A stretch of 11,048 nt of DNA from Candidatus Bipolaricaulota bacterium (GTDB lineage: Bacteria > Bipolaricaulota > Bipolaricaulia > Bipolaricaulales > Bipolaricaulaceae), in NCBI GenBank assembly GCA_021129895.1, contig JAJOKL010000164.1, positions 1 to 11,048 on the forward strand, read 5' to 3'. Of the stretch, positions 6,453 through 11,048 are shown piece by piece. The notes under the pieces are model-generated. The model was not told where the DNA came from and ran no database searches. It saw nothing but the letters and a program-made list of their open reading frames with translations. Position 1 is the first letter of the stretch; every line of letters starts with the position of its first letter. The position numbers were made by a program, and so were the translations under genes.

Positions 6453-6998
6453 CTAATTAGGTCGGCACCGGATCGAACTCCGCGGGCAGTGCCAGCTCCG
6501 GAGGAACCCGGCCACCAACTCCCCAATGGGATTGGCGCCCCGGGCCAGGTAGTGGGCCAGCTGGGCGTGGAGGCACTTCACCCGCAACGGGTTCCTCAGC
6601 CCCGCCACCCCGGTCTCCACCGCCTCCCACGCCCCCCGGGCCCGCAGGAATCCTTCCTCCTCAGGGGAGAGCAGGGCCAGTCGCTCCCGCCGGTAGTCCT
6701 CGTGGGCCCGGGCGTAGCGGGCGGCGAGCTCCGGGTCCGCCTCCAGGCGCGCCTCCAACCGCTTCACCCAGCCAGCGGATTCCAGCCGGGCCACCTCCTC
6801 GACCAGGAACGGGCAGGTGAGCCAAAACAAGGAGGGGAACACCTCGAACTCATCCCCCTCCCGATGCAGGGGGCGATTGACCGTCACCTGGGGGTAACCG
6901 AAGGGGCAATCCCGGGCGATGGCCACCACCCCCCGGGCGGGGCGGCCGAGCTGCCAGCTCACCAGCTTCAAATCCTCGGGGGTGGGGGGCCGGTCCAT
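6453..6998 (-). CDS. DUF501 family protein
   Basis: The 181-residue product matches the DUF501 family by its conserved cysteine-bearing blocks: C31-P-F-G-Y-P, FPSLFWLTC62P, a RLESAGWV segment, YARAHEDY (about 95-102), and KC142LHAQLAHYLA followed by NPIGE (about 157-160). The family has no firm biochemical function; in Actinobacteria it is commonly found near the enolase/FtsB (DivIC) region. The spaced cysteines and histidines suggest a metal or cluster site, which is inference. ATG at 6998 shares one base with the preceding ligase stop (TGATG), so it is coupled to the lipoylation operon. Upstream frame extension only shadows the ligase gene. Confidence 0.85.
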   Translation of the reverse strand: MDRPPTPEDLKLVSWQLGRPARGVVAIARDCPFGYPQVTVNRPLHREGDEFEVFPSLFWLTCPFLVEEVARLESAGWVKRLEARLEADPELAARYARAHEDYRRERLALLSPEEEGFLRARGAWEAVETGVAGLRNPLRVKCLHAQLAHYLARGANPIGELVAGFLRSWHCPRSSIRCRPN

Positions 6999-7702
6999 CA
7001 GTCCAGGGCCGCTTGGGCCAGGGCCCATTCCCGCAGGGAAAGTCGTTCCGCAGAGTAGGTGCCCAGGGGCCGAAACGCCGCCAGGATCGCTTTGATCCCC
7101 TCCTCCAGCTCCACCGGCCGCCCGAGCAAGGTGGACAGGTCCCCCACCGGAGCCGGGCGGGAGGCCACCCCGCTGGGGCGGTAGCCAGGCCGCAGGGCTA
7201 GCAGCACCTCCTCCATGGGGATCGTGTCCGGCCACAGGAGCAAGGTCCCGTGGTGGAGCAAGGCCCGGCGGCGGAGCTGGGCCGCCCCGGACACCTTCCT
7301 CTCCCTCACATACACCCCCCCGTCCCGGGCCACCGCGGGCAGCCGAAACCGGCGTTCCAGTTCCTCTGCCAACAGGCCCGCCAGCCGGGCCTGGGACTTC
7401 CTCACCGAGGTCCAGGGCCCGGTCAGGGGCAAAAACAGCGAGAAATTGAGGTTGCCGGGGTGGTGATACACCGCCCCCCCGCCGCTGGGACGCTTCACCA
7501 CCGGGATCCGGAGTCGGGCACATGAAGAGAGGTCCGCCTCCTCCTCCGGCCGCTGCCCCCGGCCGATCACCACGCAGCGGGGGTTGCGCCAGATGCGCAG
7601 CGTGGGGGGCTCCCGCCCTTCCCCCACCGCTTGCAGGATGGCCTCCTCCAGGGCCAGGTTCTCCTGGGGCGAGCGGTAGGCCAGGTCCAAAAGCACCCTC
7701 AT
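6998..7702 (-). CDS. lplA: LplA-type lipoate-protein ligase / lipoyl (octanoyl) transferase, catalytic domain only
   Basis: The 234-residue product is a biotin/lipoate A/B ligase-fold enzyme. It shows RPSGGGAVYHHPGN (71-84), the substrate-binding loop, and the catalytic lysine K136 in ERKVSGAAQ, followed by LLHHGTLL. E. coli LplA (about 338 residues) has a C-terminal accessory domain needed to activate lipoate with ATP; this protein ends after the catalytic domain. Short forms known elsewhere either need a separate LplB partner or act as octanoyl/lipoyl amidotransferases (LipM, LipL). No partner domain gene is seen here. The start ATG overlaps the lipA stop (ATGA). Given lipB and lipA just upstream, transfer of lipoyl groups between proteins is a plausible role, but ligase activity cannot be excluded. 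Confidence 0.86.
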   Translation of the reverse strand: MRVLLDLAYRSPQENLALEEAILQAVGEGREPPTLRIWRNPRCVVIGRGQRPEEEADLSSCARLRIPVVKRPSGGGAVYHHPGNLNFSLFLPLTGPWTSVRKSQARLAGLLAEELERRFRLPAVARDGGVYVRERKVSGAAQLRRRALLHHGTLLLWPDTIPMEEVLLALRPGYRPSGVASRPAPVGDLSTLLGRPVELEEGIKAILAAFRPLGTYSAERLSLREWALAQAALD

Positions 7703-8568
7703 CGCAAGGAGGAAAAGACCTGGGCCGCCCGGAACGAGGTGCGCGCCAGGGGGGCGGCCACCACCCCCCGGAACCCCAGCTCCCGCGCCCGCGCCTCCCA
7801 GTGTCGGAACTCCTCCGGAGGCACGTATCTGGACACTGGGTGCTGGGCCGGGGTGGGCCTGAGGTACTGGCCCAGCACCACGATGTCCACCCCTGCCGTC
7901 CGCAGGTCCAGCAGGGCTTCCTCGATTTCCTCCTCGGCCTCTCCCAGGCCCAACAGCAAGGAGGACTTGGTGACCAGCCCTGGGGCGAGCTCCTTCAGGG
8001 TGCGGAGCACCGATAGGGAGAGGTCGTAGCCCGCCCGCGGATCCCGCACCCGTGGGGTGAGGCGGCGCACCGTCTCCAGGTTGTGCCCCACCACCTGGGG
8101 GCCGGCCTCCACCACCCGGCTCAGGGCGGCACGGCTGCCGGAGAAGTCGGGGATCAGTGCCTCCACCGCCGCCTCCGGGAGCTCCCGCCTCAAGGCGTGG
8201 ATGGCCGCGGCGAACTGGCCCGCGCCCCCGTCCGGCAGGTCGTCCCGGTCCACCGAGGTGAGCACGATATAGGAGAGCCCAAGTGTCTTGGCCGCCTTGA
8301 CCACCCGGGCCGGCTCCTCGGGATCCACCTTGCCCCCCGGCCAGCCGGTGGCCACCGAGCAAAACCGGCAGGCGCGGGTGCAAACTTCCCCCAGCAGCAG
8401 GAACGTGGCGGTGCCCGCCCCCCAACAGGTGGGCAGGTTGGGACACCGGGCCGACTGGCACACGGTGTGCAGCCGCTGCCCCCGCAGGATGTCCTCCATT
8501 TCCCGTACCCGTTCCGGGGCGTGGGGGGTCACCTCAACCCGCAGCCATCCCGGCTTCAGGTCGCCCAT
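7699..8568 (-). CDS. lipA: Lipoyl synthase (radical SAM)
   Basis: The 289-residue protein inserts two sulfur atoms into protein-bound octanoyl groups. Both iron-sulfur sites are visible: the auxiliary cluster CQSARCPNLPTC (C37, C42, C48) and the radical-SAM motif CTRACRFC (C63, C67, C70). The C-terminal RTSF (276-279) is a variant of the usual RSSY that contributes to the auxiliary cluster. Conserved LTSVDRDDLPDGGA (about 103-116) and VGHNLETV are present, and the length is typical. ATG at 8568 is preceded by GGAG with two bases between and overlaps the end of lipB by 13 bases. The stop overlaps the next start (ATGA). The longer open frame upstream only shadows lipB. Confidence 0.96.
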   Translation of the reverse strand: MGDLKPGWLRVEVTPHAPERVREMEDILRGQRLHTVCQSARCPNLPTCWGAGTATFLLLGEVCTRACRFCSVATGWPGGKVDPEEPARVVKAAKTLGLSYIVLTSVDRDDLPDGGAGQFAAAIHALRRELPEAAVEALIPDFSGSRAALSRVVEAGPQVVGHNLETVRRLTPRVRDPRAGYDLSLSVLRTLKELAPGLVTKSSLLLGLGEAEEEIEEALLDLRTAGVDIVVLGQYLRPTPAQHPVSRYVPPEEFRHWEARARELGFRGVVAAPLARTSFRAAQVFSSLR

Positions 8569-9236
8569 CTCTCCAGCACCCCTCGGTCCAGTGGGGAGAT
8601 GTGCGCCGAGAACACGTGGGCGAACTCCTCCAGGGCCACCTGGCGGGCCTCCTCCAGGGGGATGGGCCGACCGGCCAGCTCGGCCAGGGAGGCGGCCTCC
8701 ACCCCGTGCAGGCCGCAGGGCACGATCAGGGAGAACAAGTTGGGCTGCAGGTCCACGTTCAACGCCAGACCATGCATGGTGATCCAACTGCGCACGTGCA
8801 CCCCCACCGAACCCAGCTTCTTCATGCCCTGCCAGGCGCCGGGGAGGCCGGGGCGGCGATGCGCCTCCACCCCGAACCGGGCCGCGGTGCGCAGCATCAC
8901 TTCCTCCAGACAGGCCACGTACCGCCGCAGGTCCCGCCCATAGCCCCGCAGGTCGAGGATGGGGTACATGACGAGCTGGCCCGGGCCGTGATAGGTGACG
9001 TCCCCGCCCCGCTCCACTTCGATCACCTCCACCTTGAGCCGGGTCAGCACCTGGGGATGGGCGATGACGTGCTGGGGGCTGCCCTGGCGGCCCACGGTGA
9101 TCACCGGCTCGTGTTCCAGGGACAGGAGAACGTCCGGGATATGCCCCTGGCGGCGGAGCTGGGCCAAGCGCCGCTGGAGGTCCCACACCGGGCGATAAGG
9201 TGCCCGGCCCAGGGCGGCGTGGGCGAGCTCCCTCAC
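8556..9236 (-). CDS. lipB: Octanoyl-[acyl carrier protein]:protein octanoyltransferase
   Basis: The 226-residue enzyme moves octanoate from ACP to a lipoyl-domain lysine through a cysteine thioester. Diagnostic features are RGGDVTYHGPGQ (76-87) in the substrate pocket, the lysine in KKLGSVGVHV (K140), ITMHGLALNVD, and the catalytic cysteine C174 in IVPCGLHG. The length is normal. GTG at 9236 is chosen because it overlaps the upstream lipoyl-domain stop as GTGA and has GGAG five bases before it. The family's N-terminus also begins around this point. It lies between its likely substrate (the lipoyl domain) and lipA. Confidence 0.95.
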   Translation of the reverse strand: MRELAHAALGRAPYRPVWDLQRRLAQLRRQGHIPDVLLSLEHEPVITVGRQGSPQHVIAHPQVLTRLKVEVIEVERGGDVTYHGPGQLVMYPILDLRGYGRDLRRYVACLEEVMLRTAARFGVEAHRRPGLPGAWQGMKKLGSVGVHVRSWITMHGLALNVDLQPNLFSLIVPCGLHGVEAASLAELAGRPIPLEEARQVALEEFAHVFSAHISPLDRGVLERWAT

Positions 9237-9463
9237 GGTGTCTCCAGCCGCCCGATGGGGGCCCCCGGACAAGCTTTCTCCCCCTCCTCCGCTAACGTGG
9301 CGGCCAATCTCCCGGCGGCCGGGGCCTCGATCACGAACACTGCCTTGTCCGCCTCCACCTCGGCCACCGCCTCCCCGGCCTGGACCTCATCCCCGACCCG
9401 CTTCAGCCAGCGGACCAGGGTCACCTCTTCTACATCCCCCAGGAGCGGCACGGTGATGTCCAA
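9233..9463 (-). CDS. Small lipoyl-domain protein from an internal TTG start
   Basis: These 76 residues form a complete, minimal lipoyl domain: ITVPLLGD, a VRWLKRVGDEV strand pair, the modification hairpin EADKA with target lysine K40, then EAPAAGRL and a final strand ending GRLETP. It resembles E2 lipoyl domains rather than the longer GcvH. TTG at 9463 is preceded by AAAGGAGG (9475-9468) with a four-base gap, the best ribosome-binding site in this operon. Translation here would give a free lipoyl domain even though the frame is continuous with the NYN region upstream. The stop overlaps the lipB start (GTGA), so carrier and enzyme should be made together. Use as an octanoyl/lipoyl carrier is inferred. 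Confidence 0.72.
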   Translation of the reverse strand: MDITVPLLGDVEEVTLVRWLKRVGDEVQAGEAVAEVEADKAVFVIEAPAAGRLAATLAEEGEKACPGAPIGRLETP

Positions 9464-10031
9464 CGGTCCTCCTTTCGGGCTGTGCCCGCCGGCTCGGGGT
9501 GGGTCCGGGGAAGGAGCCGGCTCCTCGTGATAACGGGGGATCACCACCCCGGCCAGGGAATCCAGGTTGGAATAGCTGTCCGAGGCCCGGATCAGCTCCA
9601 CCGAGGTGGAACTCCGTCCCGGCCCCAGCACGGACACCCTCACCCCTCGCCGGCTGAGGAAGTCCACTAGCGGCACGAAATCCGAGTCCCCGGTGACGAT
9701 CACCATCTCCCCCACCGCCTGGGCCAGGTTGACCGCCTCCAGCACCAGTTCCACGTCCATGTTGGCCTTCATCCCCCCGTCGGGGTGTTCCCGCACCGGC
9801 TTGGTGATCACCCGGAACCCCATGAACGACAGGGCATCGATCAGGCGCATGCGGCGGTCGTCCTCCCGCTTGGAGGGGACGAACGCCAGGAACTTGACCT
9901 CCCGGTCCTTCATAGCCCAACTGGGCCTTGAGGTGCTCCTTGAGGGCGTCGTAGCGTACCTCCATGCCTTGCCGCTCGAAGGTCTCCTGCAGGTTTTGTA
10001 CGTCCACCAAAACTGCTGCTTTGACTTGCAT
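9233..10031 (-). CDS. NYN (LabA/DUF88-like) domain with frame break, in frame with a lipoyl domain
   Basis: The N-terminal 41 codons from ATG 10031 read as the start of a NYN/PIN-like nuclease domain (AAVLVDVQNLQ, acidic D10). The rest of the domain lies in the +1 frame: LAFVPSKRED, MKANMDVELVLEAVNLA and the acidic motif VIVTGDSDFVPLVDFL. Removing one G of the pair at 9907-9908 joins them as GYE-DREVKF and gives a 265-residue protein: NYN about 1-160, Pro-rich linker about 160-189, lipoyl domain 190-265. The break may be a sequencing error, a real mutation, or programmed shifting. Downstream, an ATG at 9913 could restart the second frame but has no good ribosome-binding site. ATG 10031 has GGAGG seven bases upstream. 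NYN proteins are predicted RNases; a link to lipoylation is unknown. Confidence 0.65.
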
Positions 10032-10043
10032 TTTTCTGCCTCC

Positions 10044-10054
10044 ACTCAGTGAGT
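10044..10054. repeat. 11-bp palindrome in the 5' leader of the NYN-lip operon
   Basis: ACTCA-G-TGAGT is a perfect 5+1+5 inverted repeat directly before the ribosome-binding site (10039-10043) of the first gene. It could be an operator or a small leader hairpin, or chance. Confidence 0.25.
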
Positions 10055-10093
10055 TGATGGGATTTAATCAGGAGAGGAACCCCTCCCCTGGGC

Positions 10094-10122
10094 TTTATAC
10101 CCCAGAGCTTGGGCTCCCGCAA
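10094..10122 (-). promoter_or_regulatory. Promoter of the NYN-lipoyl-lipB-lipA-lplA-DUF501 operon
   Basis: On the minus strand TTGCGG (10122-10117) is followed after 17 bases by TATAAA (10099-10094), a fair sigma-70-like pair. Predicted start near 10087 leaves a leader of about 55 bases before ATG 10031. It lies in the only gap (10032-10137) between the phosphoesterase gene and the operon. Confidence 0.5.
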
Positions 10123-10137
10123 AGCTTTCCCGTCCGC

Positions 10138-10932
10138 TCAGCGAAGGAGGAAGGCCAGCGCGGCCAAAGCCGGGAGGAGGAAGGAGGGGAGCGGGGCCAG
10201 GCGTTCTGAGCGCACCAGACGATATGAAAAGCTGGTCTCGGATAGGGTGACCAGCCCCACCGCCCCGGCTCGGTGCCCCGCCTCCACGATGGGTACCCCG
10301 TTTTCCCACACCGGCTCGGAAAGCCAAAGGTGATCGTGCCCCAGGATGAACAGGTCGCACTCCGGGAACGCCCGGGCGATCCGGCGGGCCCGCGAAAGGT
10401 GCATGTGCCCCAGGAAGACGAGGAGGTCGTGGGACGGGGCCTGGGAGAGCACCTCCCTGGCCGCTTGGATGGGATCGAGCATCCTAAGGCCCGGCCACAG
10501 GGACCAGGGGTACTCCTCCCACAGGAAGCCCAGGATCAACAGCCGCAGCCCGTTCACTTCGAGCAGGAGGTACTTCTCGCTGGGGAGATCCCCGGCGAGG
10601 TTGGTGGCCAGCACCGGGAACGGGGCGGCGGCGATGACCTCCCGCAGGGCGGGGCCCAGGTACAGCTCGTGGTTCCCTAGCACCATGGCGGTATAGCCCA
10701 GCTCCCCCATTCTCCGGGCCATCTCCCGGGCCTGGGGGAGGCCGGTGAGCCGGTACAGGTCCTCCCAGGTGTCGCCAGCGTCGAGGATCAGGTCGGCTTC
10801 GGCGAGGAGGGGGGCGATGGCGGAGAGCCGCTCCAGGGAGACGTGCAGGTCGCCTGTGAACGCGATGGTAAGCTCCCACCCTCCGGCCGAGAGGGACAGG
10901 ATCAGAACGAGAACGAAAGCCCGACCCACCAA
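10138..10932 (-). CDS. Exported calcineurin-like metallophosphoesterase
   Basis: The 264-residue product has all metallophosphoesterase motifs in order: D28-x-H30 (FTGDLH), G53-D54, G86-N87-H88-E89, H176 (LGHMH) and G198-H199-x-H201 (ILGHDH). The order and spacing recall the 5'-nucleotidase/UshA catalytic domain, but its C-terminal substrate domain is absent. Residues 1-16 look like a signal peptide or N-terminal anchor. Residues about 250-263 form a short hydrophobic tail ending in Arg, a possible membrane anchor or sorting tail. TTG at 10932 is preferred because GGGGGTGA (10946-10939), near-identical to the ideal ribosome-binding site, lies about nine bases before it; GTG at 10929 is an alternative. 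It overlaps the end of the upstream gene by about 31 bases. Substrate unknown. Confidence 0.85.
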   Translation of the reverse strand: MVGRAFVLVLILSLSAGGWELTIAFTGDLHVSLERLSAIAPLLAEADLILDAGDTWEDLYRLTGLPQAREMARRMGELGYTAMVLGNHELYLGPALREVIAAAPFPVLATNLAGDLPSEKYLLLEVNGLRLLILGFLWEEYPWSLWPGLRMLDPIQAAREVLSQAPSHDLLVFLGHMHLSRARRIARAFPECDLFILGHDHLWLSEPVWENGVPIVEAGHRAGAVGLVTLSETSFSYRLVRSERLAPLPSFLLPALAALAFLLR

Positions 10933-11048
10933 TAGAGCTCACCCCCTTTTATCAGCGCAGTGGCCCAGGCCGGGTGAAGTCGGAACCTGTACCCACAGAA
11001 GAGCTCGGCCCCCAGGCTGCCATAGACGGAGAGCCAGGGGGCGGGGGT
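10902..11048 (-). CDS. C-terminal fragment of a possible outer-membrane beta-barrel protein (runs off the window)
   Basis: An open minus-strand frame enters at the right edge and ends at TGA 10904-10902, giving 48 residues. The fragment has alternating polar/hydrophobic residues with many aromatics and glycines, and ends WWVGLSFSF. A terminal aromatic (usually Phe) with alternating hydrophobics is the known C-terminal signature of beta-barrel outer-membrane proteins. The following phosphoesterase gene begins inside it, with a ribosome-binding site within this coding region, which supports it as a real upstream gene of the same operon. The fragment is too short for family assignment. Confidence 0.5.
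   Translation of the reverse strand, partial: TPAPWLSVYGSLGAELFCGYRFRLHPAWATALIKGGELYWWVGLSFSF

Noticed and set aside
8601..9530. Plus-strand open frame (309 codons) opposite lipB and the lipoyl gene
   Set aside because: The opposite strand holds LipB with intact catalytic residues; this frame is His/Pro/Gln-rich noise.
9387..10031. Full 214-codon frame from ATG 10031 as a real protein
   Set aside because: Only its first 41 codons look like the NYN domain; after the break the true domain continues in the other frame and this frame becomes Gly/Pro/Arg-rich.

Overview
This 11 kb window is GC-rich bacterial DNA, densely packed, with frequent GTG/TTG starts and 1-4 base gene overlaps. It contains Sec signal peptides, a possible outer-membrane beta-barrel C-terminus at the right edge, bacterial lipoylation genes, TldD/TldE and DUF501. 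The composition and mix of families suggest a deep-branching, possibly thermophilic Gram-negative-type bacterium; a Bipolaricaulota/Acetothermia-like origin is a guess from general flavour and was not tested. No rRNA, tRNA, CRISPR array, transposon or phage gene was seen. No gene-free stretch exceeds 300 bases; the longest is 5439-5688.

Left part (1-2640, plus strand). A small stand-alone protein corresponds to the RsmF-type PUA-like RNA-binding domain without its methyltransferase. An extended -10 promoter follows, then a 656-residue secreted protein: signal peptide, von Willebrand A domain with an intact MIDAS, 13 RTX-like calcium-binding nonapeptides, a Cys/Pro linker and three cysteine-rich PKD-like modules. 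It stops ten residues into what looks like a fourth module. A GC hairpin terminator closes it and separates it from convergent minus-strand genes.

Middle part (2644-6367, minus strand). A translationally coupled tldD-tldE pair encodes a two-subunit metalloprotease. Upstream lies an AT-rich regulatory region with two perfect inverted repeats and a good sigma-70-like promoter facing the opposite way. Beyond it is a VapB-VapC type toxin-antitoxin pair.

Right part (6453-10031, minus strand). A tight operon, read right to left: an NYN/LabA-like nuclease domain (frame broken by one apparent extra base), in frame with a lipoyl domain that also has its own consensus ribosome-binding site and TTG start; then lipB (octanoyltransferase), lipA (lipoyl synthase), a short LplA-type ligase/amidotransferase without the C-terminal accessory domain, and a DUF501 protein. 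From the lipoyl gene onward every junction overlaps. This looks like a self-contained module for making protein-bound lipoate, with its own small lipoyl carrier and possibly a relay enzyme. That is the most interesting system in the window.

Right edge (10138-11048, minus strand). A secreted or anchored calcineurin-like phosphoesterase starts inside the end of an upstream gene whose C-terminus resembles the last strands of an outer-membrane beta-barrel.
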